A stretch of 64,000 nucleotides of DNA from Gymnothorax reevesii (GCA_029721435.1 CM056581.1:66353712-66417711), one strand, 5' to 3'. Shown: positions 10,811-22,070, counted from the first letter of the stretch. A program made the numbers and translations. The notes: a model not told the origin generated them from the letters alone.

Positions 10811-11710
10811 AGTTCCGAACACCAAAAGAAACTTACTTGCATACAGCCAATCGGCTACCTTGTGCCAGACCTCCGAAAAGTGTCTCGAGGCAGTTAAATT
10901 TTATGTAAAAATAACCGACATTGCGTTAGCTTATTCCAGAAAATATGAATGCTCTGAACAGATCATTTTTGTTTAGCCTAGCTGAAAACATGAATAATGA
11001 TTGGCAGGTTTGGAAACGGCCACCACATTTTCAAATGAAGGACACAAAGATTTAATAATTCAAAACCTCCTTTAAAGTATAAAATCAGTAGGCTGTGTCA
11101 CACCCCTCTGCCTGAATATACTTAAAATTATGTTTCTATGATGCACAAAGAAATCACCGTAATCAACCTGCATTAACAGCCGACAGCAAAAAAAAAAAAA
11201 AAAAAAATCATGAACACCACTTGCCAAACCTGCCAATATGTTTGTTACGTTCAGTAGCTCGGCTTGATGAAAATAATCTGTAGGTTTACAAAGCATTCGA
11301 ATTTTTGAGAATAAGCTCTTGGTTATTTCTTCTTTATATTCATCGGATTTTGTTCGGTTTCACTAACTACTTTATTATTAATATGCCAGATCTGTGCAGG
11401 ATAAAAAAGCGGCGAGTTGGGTATTGCTAGACAACATTAATTGTAACCAGCTCATTTTACCAGCTTCAAATATTTGGACAACTACATTCAAAACAATTTA
11501 TAGATGAAAATGGCAGGCTAGATGAATGATTTGGCCAACAGTTACGCTGAGATTAAGGCAGGAATTTACGATGTAATCGCAGTATTCTGGGCAGCGAATA
11601 AATTGTGCTGTCAGTGGTTCCGAGACCGTCACTGAACCTTGGTGCAGTCCGGAACAAGGTTGCTGATTTGCTGTATGCAAATAATTTTCTGTCGGTGTCC
11701 GGAACTCTGG
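10811..11710. repeat. Inverted repeat pair inside the hAT element
   Basis: About 75 bp at 10811-10890 (GTTCCGAACACC ... TTGCATACAGCCAATC) recur in inverted, diverged form at 11630-11710, around a middle of about 740 bp. The arms agree at roughly three quarters of positions by eye. They may be a sub-element or an internal inversion-duplication. Confidence 0.5.
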
Positions 11711-11803
11711 TAGGGAAAAAATTTGCTTCCCGTGCACCGCCCCCCCCCCCCCCCCCCCCGCAATTGCTCTGCGCCCCCCGCTTTTGGAACCACTGGCTTA
11801 GTC

Positions 11804-12256
11804 TGTTTGCGTGACAAGGAGTATCGTACGGTGTGTTGCCTGCTTAGTGCCCAGGTAGGAGACCTCCTGGAGCGTGCGGACAAGCTCCTGGCCAGAGCGG
11901 GGAGGGATCCAGTTGTCATGGACCATGTTGGGACAAACGACATAGGTAAGGGTAGGTTTGAGGTTCTGCAAGGCAAATTTGTGGAATTAGCTGAGAAGCT
12001 TAGGAGCAGATCCTCAACAGTAGTGTTCTCCGGATTTCCACCGCTACCACGTGCAAGCAGAGGAAAGCAGAATTTTATCTGGAGGTTTAACATGTGGCTA
12101 CGATCCTGGTGTAGGAAAGAGGGGCCCAGGTTTATGGGGCACTTTTTCTGGGAGAGGGGTGACCTGTTCAAGCCGGACGGGCTGCACCTGAACCGTAGGG
12201 GTACCTTTGCACTGGGCCAGCGTATGTTGAGGGTACCACAGGATTATTTAAACTAG
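11804..12256 (+). pseudogene. LINE ORF1, C-terminal half (SGNH-type)
   Basis: Resumes the ORF1 interrupted at 1045. It carries DPVVMDHVGTNDIGKG, with the GTND block of SGNH proteins, then FSGFPPLPRA and PDGLHLNRRG, holding the Asp-x-x-His pair. This arrangement is known from CR1-group ORF1p. The frame ends at a stop after PQDYLN (12254-12256). Confidence 0.78.
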
Positions 12257-12389
12257 GGACTTGGGGGGCAGGGAAATGCAGACTGCCCCGATGGAAGCTG
12301 ATGGCATTACATGCACTATTGATGATATACTTTTAAAGCAACAAAGCGCAGTGGGGGGCTTGAAGCAGCGGCAGCATGGGAAGTCAAGG

Positions 12390-12965
12390 GGGAAGAGCAT
12401 TAGTAATAACCTGAAATCTTTTTATTGAATTGCAAGAAGCATAAAAAATTTCCAGAACGTGGGGTTATGATTAGTGAGGGCTATGACATAGTTGGGATTA
12501 CAGTGACATGGCTAAGTGAAGAAGATGGAGATGAATATAATATAGAAGGTTATAAGCTCTTTAGGTAGGATAGATGTAATAGGCGAGGAGGGGGTGTAGC
12601 ACTCTATGTGAACGAAAACATAAATGTACAGGAAATTCCCAAAATTGAACATTCCTTGCCCTGTGAAGATATCTGGGTCAGGCTCATTGGCAAACACGGA
12701 CAGGTTTAAACATAGGAGTATGCTATCAACCACCAGCTTTGAACTTTCAAATCAATTAAATGCTTTTTAGGAGGGTTACGCAAGCTTGTAGAGGTGGAGG
12801 GACTATCATTATGGGAGACTTAAATTATCCTGGTATGGATTGGGAAAAGGAGAAAGGACAGGGAAGGGGGGAGGAAGAATTTCTAGATGTTATTAATGAT
12901 ATTTTCTTGGTGCAGTATGTCAATAAACCTACAAGAGAGAAGGCAATTTTAGACTTCGTGCTGTT
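12390..12965 (+). pseudogene. LINE ORF2 start: AP endonuclease, degenerate
   Basis: Pieces in shifting frames recall an apurinic-like endonuclease: the N-terminal NARSIKN-like start near 12430, YDIVGITVTWLSEEDGD (about 12482-12535), GGVALYVNENINVQ and MGDLNYPGMDWE (12811-12845), the G-D-x-N active-site block. The last 37-44 bases (from 12922) recur in diverged form at 14667, where the rest of ORF2 continues. Confidence 0.7.
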
Positions 12966-13085
12966 ATGGCCCCAATTTGATATAACAAAAGGATAAAGAG
13001 GGATGATAGACAAAATTCTGAAACTTAAACAGATTTAATTAAACAAAGACTAATTTATACTACTGACCAAGATTGACATATACAA

Positions 13086-14332
13086 GGGTCATTCCGTGTG
13101 GTTTCACCAGATGGTGGTTGCCACACCATTTTCAAATTAGTCATAAATTTGTATGTCACTAGATAGTCACAAAAGTACTTTCTATGCAAAATTGTAGGCC
13201 TGTAGCTCAAAATAGTTACTGAGTTGTGGGGGTCTGAAATTTTCAGTAATTGGGCTATAAATAGCCAAGAAAAGCCTTGCCAGGGTTTTTTGCATCTTTA
13301 AGTGGTTAATTCTCAGCCTCTAGACATATCAGAGAGCTGTAAGTTGGTATACAAGGCCTCTGCATGTAGCTAGTGCTCCACAAACATCCCCAGGTGTTTC
13401 TCTGCACTCTGCAGGCCATGGGGGCTTGCTAAAAATGCCAAAAATTAAGAAAAACCTACTCGCGAGTGGGGTTTGGGGCCTTAAAGGTACTAGAAATACT
13501 GCACAGAAGTGTTCTGATACCCCTGGGTTCCGTTCTACACAAACTTGTGTGATAACTTAGCAAACTGGAGCTCTCTAGATACCTCAGTTTGGAAAATATG
13601 AGCTCCCGAAGTTGGACGAGATTTTTAATCGGCTGTTTTTATGGCAAAAATCTCCATGTGGGACAGGTGCCAGAGACCCCAACTTTTTCTAAAAGACAGT
13701 TCCATCTGTCTTCTATGACTGTACAAAAAAAGCAGCAGGGTCATATTTGTAGTTACTGAGATATTCTTATTCAAAATGGCATGGGTGATGCCAAAATCAT
13801 TTTTTTGCTTTTCAGTACTTTAAATTGGGATACAGGTATTAGTAGTCATTCCAATGGCAGTATTATGTATATTTTGCTCTTTTTGAAATGTTAATTGTTA
13901 AAGATGACTACTTTCAAAAAGTATACTGCCCTTTTTGTGTCACAAGGTCTAGCTTAGAGGCATCCCTGTAGATATGTTGACACCGATTTGCAATGCATAC
14001 ATGTACATGTACATACATGTAATTATAACATACACATACATATACAAATTTCATGAACTAACTTGAATTTTCATGATTGATTAATTTTAAAATAACAACA
14101 ATAATTTTGAATTTTACAGTATCAGTGCAGTAGGATTAAACATGTTAAATTTCATTGTACAATGTCATCTTACAAGCAGAGTAACCTGTTCCTAAGTTAT
14201 GTTAGTCTGTTAGATAAGAAGCTCTGAAAGGACTTTTCAACTTCTTTTCTTGCTTTTGAGTCAAGCTAGTACATATACATTTATGCAGCAACACTCCCAA
14301 GGAATATCTGGTCCTTTCACTTGGAATGACCC
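13086..14332. mobile_element. Unclassified non-autonomous DNA element (GGGTCATTCC ends)
   Basis: The ends are GGGTCATTCCGTGTG (13086) and the inverse of GGGTCATTCCAAGTG (14332). ACAA flanks both sides (13082-13085 and 14333-14336), a likely 4-bp target duplication. The 1.25-kb interior has no coding potential. It lies between the two parts of LINE ORF2. Confidence 0.65.
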
Positions 14333-14336
14333 ACAA

Positions 14337-14666
14337 GAAAAAAAAAAATTTACTGTCCCTTGAGATAGGGTTGCTTGATGATGTCCTGGGACAGGAAAAT
14401 GCTCCAACACAGGCAAAAATCCACAAAAAAACTTCACAGGTCTTGCCAGGTCTGGTCAAATGAATCGTTCTCCTTGCAATTTCTCCTACAACTTTACTCT
14501 CTCAATTTCTCTCATTATATACTCTTTTGCAGCCCCCTCCCACCTTTTAGACTTCTCTGGGACTTCCCTTCTCAGACATGCCCAGGACATGCCCAAACCT
14601 AGCTCCAGACTGGGCTTAACACAAAAAGGTCAATACTGCCATCTAGTGGTATTTTTTTCACATTAC
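14337..14666. other. Unassigned spacer within the LINE break
   Basis: Pyrimidine-rich, non-coding sequence between the GGGTCATTCC element and resumed LINE ORF2. No recognisable feature. Confidence 0.3.
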
Positions 14667-16760
14667 ATAATAAACCGACAAGAGAGAAGGCAATTTTAGA
14701 CTTAGTGCTCTGTAATGACCCAGATAAAATTAGCAATGTTGAGGTACTGGAGCCACTTGGGAGAAGTGATCACTCTGCTGTTAATTTTTATGTTTCATGG
14801 GAAGTTAACAAGGTGTATTAAAAACAAATATTTTCAATTTTAGGCGAGCAAACTTTGACAGGATGTGCTCGTATCTAAGTGTGATAAAATCGGAGACACT
14901 CCTGGACTGTGAGTCTGTATATTAGATGTGGGAAAGATTTAAGAGAATTTTACTTGATTCACGATGCAAATTCATTCCAAAGATCTCCAAAAGTAAGTTG
15001 AAAAAGCAGAATCCTCAAAGGATGACCAAAAGTATTCGTAGGATTTTGAGGGAGAAGAAGAATCTTTATAAGATGTCCATAAAGGATAACAATGAGAACA
15101 CTAAGGCTGAATACTGTAAAACGCGGGCTGTGGTCAAATAAGAGCAGAGGAATGCTAGAAGACTGTATGAAGGACAAATTGCAGAGGGGGCAAAAACGGA
15201 TGACAGACGGACACGCAGGTGAAGACAATATCCCTCCGGCCAGAGTCGACTGAGGGGTAAAAATGGATTGCTGCTATTTGATAACAAGGATATTGCAGAT
15301 GCCTTAAACGGTTACTTTGTTGAGAATTTTACCTCAGAGTGGGTCTTTATTCGGCCAGAGGGTATGTTAAATGCTCAAGATTATTTAGCGGAAATTGAGG
15401 TTAGGGATAACGAAGTATTAGACAAGTTGAATAAACTAAAGGCAGATAAGGCGGCAGGTCCTGATGGCTTATATCCTAGAGTGCTCAAGGAAGTTGATGA
15501 GATCATCTTTAAGCTGCTATCCGCCATCTTCAGACAGTATTTAGAGACTGGAGAAATACCAAATGATTGGAAACAGGGCAATATAATACCAATATATAAG
15601 AAAGGGGACCGTACCGAGCCAGGAAATTACAGACCAGTCAGTTTAACTTGCATTGCGTGCATAATACTGGAATCTATCATAAAAGATGAGCTGGACTTAT
15701 TTCTTGAGCGTAACAGTATCTTGAGGGATAGCAACATGGTTTTCATAAGGGAAGGTCATGCCTGACAAACCTTCTGGAATTATTTGAGGAGGCCACCAAG
15801 AGTTATGACCAGAGCAGGGCTTATAACATCATATACTTGGATTTTCAGAAAGCATTTGAAACAGTACCGCATAAGAGACTAATTTTTTAAATGAGCTCCA
15901 TTGGAGTTACAGGAGGTATTCTGGAGTGCATTCAAAACTGGTTACAGGACAGAACACAAAAAGTGGTGGTGAGTGGAATCTCATCTGAGCTAGGTATGGT
16001 GGGGTGTGGAGTCCCTCAGGGATCGGTGTTGGGACCTCTGCTGTTACTCATCTACATTAATGACCTTGATAGGAATATTGAGAGCAGATTAGATAAATTT
16101 GCAGATGATACCAAATTGAGGGGTTTGGCAAAAAGTTGAGAGTCCACTAAAGTGATTCAGGATGATTTAGATAGAATCTAGAATTGGGCAGAAATGTGGC
16201 AAGTGAAATATAATCTAGCAAAAGGTAAAGTTGTACATGGAGGTAATAAAAACATTAGACGGGATTACTTCATGGGAGGTTTAAAAGTGGAATGTACTCC
16301 ACACGAGAAAGATCTGTGAGTGATTGTTGACTAAGCCCTCACAGGCTCTAGCCATTGTGCCGTAGTAGTTAAAAAAGCCAATCGGATGCTGGGATACATT
16401 GCCAAAAGTATTGAGTACAAATCTAAGAAGGTGATGCTTCTTTTGTACAACACATTTGTCAGACCACATCTGGAGTATTGTGTACAGTTCTGGGGACCAT
16501 ACTTTAAGAAATATATAGAGGCTCTAGAGAAAGTTCAGAGAAGAGCCACTAAGCTAATTCCAGGTATAAAAGATGAAAGCTATGAGAAGAGGCTGAAGAT
16601 CCTTAATCTCTTTAGTCTTAGGAAAAGGAGACTAAGGGGTGATTTGATTGAGGTCTTTAAATGTGTTAAAGGGATTAACAAAGTGAACTATGTAGGATTC
16701 CTTCGACCAAGTGTTGTGAGTAGAACTCGGGGTCACAAATGGAAGTTGACCAAAGGTTAA
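14667..16760 (+). pseudogene. LINE ORF2: endonuclease C-terminus and reverse transcriptase
   Basis: The start encodes NKPTREKAILDLVL and PLGRSDHSAVNF, the endonuclease SDH active-site block. After a degenerate linker the RT is readable at 15268-15765 (KADKAAGPDGLYPRVLK, WKQGNIIPIYKKGD, NYRPVSLT), 15840-16139 ([41 protein letters not shown] with catalytic FADD) and 16386-16760 (VKKANRMLGYIAKSI, RPHLEYCVQFWGP). Several stops and shifts separate the pieces. The protein would nick DNA and copy LINE RNA at the nick. Confidence 0.85.
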
Positions 16761-17010
16761 TTTAGCACTGATAAAATATTTCTTCACCCAAAGAGTAATT
16801 TCGATGTGGAATAGTTTGCCTGACCATATTGTTGAGGCAGAGACCTTAGGGTATTTCAAGAGCAGGCTTGACTTAAAGCTAGATACAATTGAGTCAGTGA
16901 GTATCTGAAGGGATATATTCACAATAGTATAAAGAAACTGTCGAGCATAGTTGGGCTGAACGGCCTGTTCTCGCCATTCATGTTATGTTATGTTATGTTA
17001 TGTTAAGTTA
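14667..17010 (+). mobile_element. CR1-type LINE, 3' part with pentanucleotide tail
   Basis: Continues ORF2 from the end of the endonuclease through the RT to the 3' end. The 3' UTR has the string GGGCTGAACGGCCTGTTCTC, frequent near the 3' end of such LINEs in fish and reptiles, and ends in (TGTTA)n at 16981-17010. The first 40 bases overlap with 12922-12965, so this may be a second, 5'-truncated copy rather than the direct continuation. Confidence 0.78.
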
Positions 17011-17127
17011 TGGCTCAACAGTATATTTAACATTGGTTAAGCAGAGGTTCATATATTGCAGTTCATGTTACTATAATTTCCATGAGGTTCACCTACATTA
17101 ATTTTCATGAGGTAGTTTAATACTTAC

Positions 17128-17178
17128 ATCAGCCGAAAGGCGTTGAATCCCAGGATATTCTCATAATTAAGGACAAGT
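17128..17178 (-). CDS. atp6ap1: atp6ap1 exon 8
   Basis: The exon is 51 nt: one base completing the arginine codon from exon 7, 16 codons (LVLNYENILGFNAFRL) and two bases carried onward. The acceptor follows TCTCCTGTTTTTCAG and the donor is GTAAGT. The peptide aligns with the Ac45 segment RLSLTYExLFG. The next exon is not found between here and base 1, where only transposon sequence is seen, so it should lie off the left edge. Confidence 0.82.
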
Positions 17179-17398
17179 CTGAAAAACAGGAGACAGAGTT
17201 CCATGAAGGGATTTGATGGAAAGCGAGGTGCGTACCTTCACCCAAAACGGCTTGAATACACTCATCTCCATAGAAGGCAATGGCAATCACAACTCAGAGT
17301 TGCACAGAGATGATCGATACTAGAGATGCCAGAATCACTTCGTCCATAATATGCAGGAAAAGTCTAAGATTTTAATCTGTTTAACTGATGATAATATA

Positions 17399-18189
17399 CT
17401 GAGTCAAAAAAGAAACTTCACACTCAAAAATTTCTTGAAACTTTTAATAAAAGTTTTTATTATCACTAGGGGTAAATTCGTTGTCAAAGACATAATGACA
17501 CTCATCAACTTTGATCAGGTACGTAGCACGTGTGAGCGTACTTTAAGCTAAAACCATGTTTTCTCGTGTTCCTAGTCACGTGACCATATGAGAGATGTGC
17601 AACTGAGCTCACGTTAGCACGTTAGAGTGACATCTCGGAAAAACAAGTTTTTACAGTTAATTATTCATTGGTTTTCAATGCTATGGCTGTCAAATATTCA
17701 GCATGAACGTGCCATTGGCATGCTGAATACGGAAACGTCCGTCACTGACGTTGCAAGGGTTATGGGATGCAGTCGACGGACTATCCATGATCTTCGGACA
17801 CGTCTCCAACAAACCGGCACCACAGCTAACTTACCTCATTCTGGTAGCCCCGTCAAAAGCAGAAGACTGACAAATTGTCTTACATCATTTGCATAATCGA
17901 TTTATCACTGCAATGTCCACTAGTAATGAATTGTTTAGAGGTCGTGTGACTGCCCAAACCATACGTAATCGCCTACGCACTGCTCTTATTCAAGTTTTAA
18001 CTTACCATTTTTACTCTTGGACATTTCCGTAGCATTTCCAGTGGAACTGGTTACATTATGGACATTATTTTTATGATACACCATCTTTAATGAGTACAGA
18101 ATTAAATAAAATTATTCTTTAAAACCTCATTTTTTGTATGTTCAACTTATCGACCTCCAAACAAGTGTGGAGTTTTTATTTTGGCTGAG
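17399..18189 (+). mobile_element. Tc1-b: deletion derivative of a Tc1 element
   Basis: TA-flanked ends CTGAGTCAAAAAAGAAACTT (17399) and, inverted, CTCAGCCAAAATAAAAACTC (18189) bound 791 bp, half the usual length. It retains the transposase N-terminus and part of the linker but not the catalytic domain, the typical form of a non-autonomous derivative. Confidence 0.78.
17690..17896 (+). pseudogene. Tc1-b transposase DNA-binding domain only
   Basis: The frame HERAIGMLNTETSVTDVARV then MGCSRRTIHDLRTRLQQTGT is the first helix-turn-helix of a Tc1 transposase, followed by NLPHSGSPVKS, equivalent to the GRPR linker region. It runs out after RRLTNCL. Further remnants (AQTIRNRLRT-like) lie near 17950-17980. 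The DDE domain is deleted. Confidence 0.78.
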
Positions 18190-19040
18190 TATATTTATTT
18201 TTCACCCCTGTAGTTTCACCCAGTGTCAGGAAATGTTTCCAAATTTTCAGCAGTTTGGAAACTGCCTGCACACCTGACCCTGCTCATGGTGGAGCAGAGC
18301 ATCTGAGATCCGGTGTCCAGTGTCCATCTCACAGGTCAATACCAATTGGCAAGATCTCAGAGCTTTAGAGGCAAGATTCTGACTTTACCACCACTGAATA
18401 TCGAGATGAAGAATGGCAAGTGGACAAAAACACATTTTCAATTTAATTTTGGGTCAAAGATAATTTACAAACTAGGCCTACGCTGTCGACGGCCGACAGC
18501 AAGTGGTATATCACCGAAATTCCCCAATCCTCGAAGTCCCCTTAATTAGATTCCCCTTTACTAGACCTACAATATGAGGCAAATTTGAGGTCTGTGTAAG
18601 TAATTGTTCCAGAGATATGGCTAAAAAAATAATTTTTTCAATATATAGCGCCACCTGGTGTCAAACCTAGAAGTGCATACTTGCCCAAAATCTAATCAGT
18701 TCATCCTCTCTACCATATCTACCCATCTATCTATCAGGCAAGAAGTGTCTGTTTGGAAGCGTCTGTCTATGTGTCTGTGGCTTGCATATCTCTCTGACTG
18801 TTCGTCAGATCGGCCTAAGCTTTTGGATGTGGCTTGCGCATGGCACAATAGTGTGCATCCTTCATTTTGCAGGTCTTTGCATAAATTTTCACTCCTCTTG
18901 CAGGCACATGCACTATTTGGATGAAAAAGCCAACTGACCCTTGACTTGACGAGTTCATGTGCTGACCAAAAGATGCTACCATTGTGGTTTTCAACAAAGC
19001 ATATTACCTGTCACGAGAGTGGTAGATAACTCAGAGTGGC
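18190..19040. other. Intron 7 repeat-derived sequence, no gene
   Basis: No exon or coding domain seen. A segment at 18850-18905 (TGTGCATCCTTCATTTTGCA ...) recurs at 21027-21080, so part of this stretch belongs to a dispersed repeat. Confidence 0.4.
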
Positions 19041-19215
19041 ACCACTCATACCCCTTTTCCACCGAGCTGGTTCCAGTGCTGGTTCGGAGCCAGAGCCTGA
19101 CTTAGCACTGGTTCTTTGGTTTTCCACAGCCTAATCACCAGCACCTGGCTCTCAAAACTGGTGCTAGAGTAAGCACCAACTCCTTGCTGGTCCAGTGCAA
19201 GCACCGATTACATGG
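19041..19215. repeat. Dispersed fish repeat (CCCCTTTTCCACC type)
   Basis: Begins CCCCTTTTCCACCGAGCTGG and continues with GCTGGTTC/GGAGCC-rich sequence. I recognise this as a type found in many fish genomes, probably a DNA transposon remnant. The superfamily is not assigned. Confidence 0.4.
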
Positions 19216-19689
19216 AGTTTGACCAACAAGACCAGCGTGATCGCGGAAGTATTTTCAGCATTCTGCCCGCAGTAAATGTTGGAATAAAGAGGTATCTGTA
19301 CTATATCTGCACGATGAGTTAATATTGCATTTTACTTTGCTGCTTCAGGCATGTGTAAGTGCACAGCTTACGTCTATATTAAGCATTACAAATATGAGTT
19401 AGCTGGCTAGCTAGAGCATTCGCGAATTATTTCCATTCGCAAACTTGAATGGAATTTCAAAACGAAACTACATTAGATCATTCAAACTTATGAAGTTGAT
19501 GTATCAAGCTAGAGAAGATCAGATACTCTGTGCGAGGATCTCGATCAAAGTTCTATAAGACCTGGCAATCTTTTCTCACATATGTTGGTAATATGCAAAC
19601 CAATATGACCCTGTAACATGTACCGTATAACATGTGACTTCCCTTATTTCTACTTCTCCCCCCACCGCCCTTTTTTTTTTTTTTACTTT

Positions 19690-19912
19690 TTTTTTTTTTT
19701 GTCTTTTTAAACTAAACTGGCACACTGTTTTGTGAATGCTGTCGATGCCAAGATAAGACAGTAATCTGCACATTAATATTGTATACTGTTTGATTATATA
19801 GGCAAGGTCTGGGGGTGGATGGGTTGGAGGGGTTATAATGTTGAAATGTCACTTCTGATTGTCATTGAGATTCTGGCAATAAAAAGACCATTGATCAAAA
19901 AAAAAAAAAAAC
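19690..19912 (+). mobile_element. Possible L1-like LINE 3' tail
   Basis: Ends CAATAAAAAGACC...GATC followed by a run of A (about 19899-19912). A polyadenylation signal and poly-A tail without coding sequence fit a 5'-truncated L1-type insertion. The family is tentative. Confidence 0.35.
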
Positions 19913-19952
19913 CTTATGAAGTTTGTATGAAATACGAAGGTTGCTCATTTAT

Positions 19953-20110
19953 TATCCCCCGCCACAAAGTGTGAGGGGGATATAGGTTTGATCTCCGTCC
20001 GTCCATTCGTCCGTGCGTCCATCTGTCCGAGATAAAGGGGACAGATTTTCTCAGAAACTATTAGAGATAGGATAACCAAATTTGATGTGTAGCTTAAGAC
20101 CATTAAGACC
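19953..20110 (-). mobile_element. Helentron/Pearl-like repeat end 1 (hairpin plus GTCC repeats)
   Basis: A terminal hairpin TATCCCCCGCCAC...GTGTGAGGGGGATA (19953-19982) is followed by GTCC-rich microsatellite (CTCCGTCCGTCC, GTGCGTCC, CTGTCC) and by CAGAAACTATTAGAGATAGG. Read on the minus strand this is: unique sequence, GGAC microsatellite, terminal hairpin, the same order as four other elements here. Confidence 0.5.
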
Positions 20111-20499
20111 CTGATGGAGTTCGAAAATAAGAAGCACAGGATTATTTTTCCCATAGTTATTGCCCTTGCGACATTTTTGGGAGCCTCTGTTCAGAGTATC
20201 TTTAAAGAAGGCATTTTGGCGGGGGATGTTGTTGACGCTGTCTACTTGTTTCTTCTGCCTGCATCATTGGGAAGAGAAACCACGTATGGTGTTTCCTATT
20301 ATTACACCCTGTCGCTGCTTAAAGTTTTGGGATTAACATGCATGGACAGCAATGCAATGTGTAACGCAAGATACGTTACACATTTATTTTCAATATGTGA
20401 TCTTAACTCAGTACGAGTTCATAGCAATGAGGCTGTATTCCTTTCCCCCATTAAAAACGATAAAACCTAAGTGAGAATAATAGTACACTGGGTGCAAAA

Positions 20500-20613
20500 C
20501 AAATTTTTCGCGGGAGCGATTACATTCAAAGTCAATGCAAAGATGTGAATACATGCGTATATTCGCGTCTTTGCATTGACTTTGAATGTAATCTGTCCTG
20601 CAAAAATTTGTCC
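20500..20613. repeat. Fold-back element with long hairpin
   Basis: Arms GATTACATTCAAAGTCAATG... (20518-20551) and the inverse (20559-20592) pair over about 34 bases with about 3 mismatches around a 7-base loop. The pairing extends more loosely to CAAATTTTT on each side. It is probably a fold-back MITE. A related half lies at 37950-38015. Confidence 0.65.
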
Positions 20614-20619
20614 CGCGTC

Positions 20620-21060
20620 CAATGTGCAAGCCCCTTTACTGAGCATAGCAAGTATTATTTCAGTTTTAAATTTTCATTTGTGGTTTCCCGCAGTCCATAC
20701 TGTATTTCTGTATTGCCAGATATTATGTCAGCACTGCTGAGAGAGACACAGATCTCAAACGAAGTGTTTTTTCACCTTATCTGTTAGTCTTACATTACAG
20801 TGACATAATTGCGTGGCTCTGATTAGGCTCCTAGGTGATAGAAAAGCAAACAGGTTCTTAAGAGGTTCATGGCTTGAGCCAACAAAGAACTGCCACTACC
20901 ACCAGCACGGCACTTGCACTAGGCTCTTTTTGCTGGAAAAGGAGTATCAACTTCGTTGGTAGACTGCTCACGTGGTTTGTTGGGAAGCGCTATAGCTGCG
21001 CTGTCATGATCTCCTATGGGACATGGTGTGCATCCTTCATTTTGCAAGTTTTTGCATAAA
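20620..21060. other. Unassigned intron 7 sequence
   Basis: No coding or structural feature recognised, apart from the start of the TGTGCATCCTTCATTTTGCA repeat at 21027. Confidence 0.3.
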
Positions 21061-21558
21061 TTTTCACTCCCCCTACTGGCACTTGCACTAGTATGCTAAA
21101 AATGAGAAGCCAGTGAAAAGTATTTTGTGAGTTATCGCGCTAACGGCTAAAATCAGCGGACACGGCGGCGGTGGGTGGGCCAAAACCATGATATCCCCAA
21201 AACTCGTATTTCAGGGATATAATGAATTAAATATATATTTTTTTGTTTTTTCTTAGCATGTTCAATACCATTCCAACTTCAAAAATCAGGTGGTGTGTCA
21301 CTAATAGTCCATAAGTATTTTGAAGAGTGACAGTTTTCATCATTTAGGCTCTGTGTGCCACTAAAATTGATTTGAAATGAATCAATCAATATGTGCTTGA
21401 ATGGTATGATTTCAGGTTTCATTTAGCAAGTAGTTTTTCAAGAAAAACAAGTGTTTGCCACTAACATGGCAATATCCCCCGCCGCCTCAATTTGACGGAC
21501 GTACGGACGGAGCCCAATGCTATATCCCCCGCTTCGCGCAAAACGCGCGGCGGGGATA
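21060..21558 (+). mobile_element. Helentron/Pearl-like repeat end 2
   Basis: On the plus strand, GACGGACGTACGGACGGAGC (21494-21513) is followed by the terminal hairpin TATCCCCCGCTTCGCG...CGCGCGGCGGGGATA (21523-21558). The left limit is uncertain; it is placed where the shared upstream repeat ends. Confidence 0.5.
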
Positions 21559-21589
21559 AATATCGGATGGACAGGGTAGTAACAGTTCA

Positions 21590-22070
21590 ACACATAATTC
21601 CCCCAGTTTTAGGGGCTCAAAGTACTTGGACAATCTGACATAATCATTAATTAAATTTTAATTTTAAATACTTAGTGGCAAATGATTTGCGGTCATTGAC
21701 TGCCTGAAGTCTGGAACCCATAGACATGGCCAAACTCTTGGTTTCTCCCCGTCCATGCTCTGCCAGGCATTCACTGTAGCAGTCTTCGGTTCTAACTTGT
21801 TTATGGCTCATATTACTCACACTTTTGCCCTCAGCAAGTGAAAATCATGGAAATCATGCTCCTTTGGATTAAAGACAAGTGATTGACTGGTCTTTGTGGA
21901 AAACTTAACTTTTTTCTTGTAAAAACTTGTTGGGTTGGTTTTTTAGCATGTTTTGAGGCACCATAGAATGAGTTTGGAAGTATTTGGTCGAATCTGAGCA
22001 GATAATATAGCAGAATATCAGCATTTCATTAAAATAACTTGAAAGCAGAATAACAGTGCAATGAGATACT
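21590..22070 (-). mobile_element. Tc1-c: 3' remnant of a Tc1-like element
   Basis: On the minus strand the frame GETKSLAMSMGSRLQAVN ... SFATKY near 21690-21760 is the extreme C-terminus of a Tc1-type transposase. Beyond it the terminal-repeat-like sequence (AAGTACTTGG, CCCCCAGTTTTAGG) ends the element. The rest is decayed. Confidence 0.6.

Larger units (their letters stand above)
1046..11795 (-). mobile_element. hAT (Charlie-like) DNA transposon enlarged by nested inserts
   Basis: The ends read CAGTGGTTCCCAAAC (1046-1060) and the inverted CAGTGGTTCCAAAAG (11795-11781), a typical hAT terminal repeat, with an 8-bp target duplication. Next to both ends are C/G homopolymers. A BED zinc-finger remnant on the minus strand (10503-10727) fixes the orientation. 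Most of the length is later insertions: a Gypsy element (1143-8781) and a CCTATAGG-rich DNA element (9037-10432). The catalytic dimerisation domain is absent, so it is an internally deleted copy. Confidence 0.82.

Noticed and set aside
17225..17300. Exon-like minus-strand segment (VIAIAFYGDECIQAVLGE) with a GT after it, just upstream of exon 8
   Set aside because: Using it breaks the frame between exons 7 and 8, it has no Ac45 similarity, and exons 7 and 8 join in phase without it.
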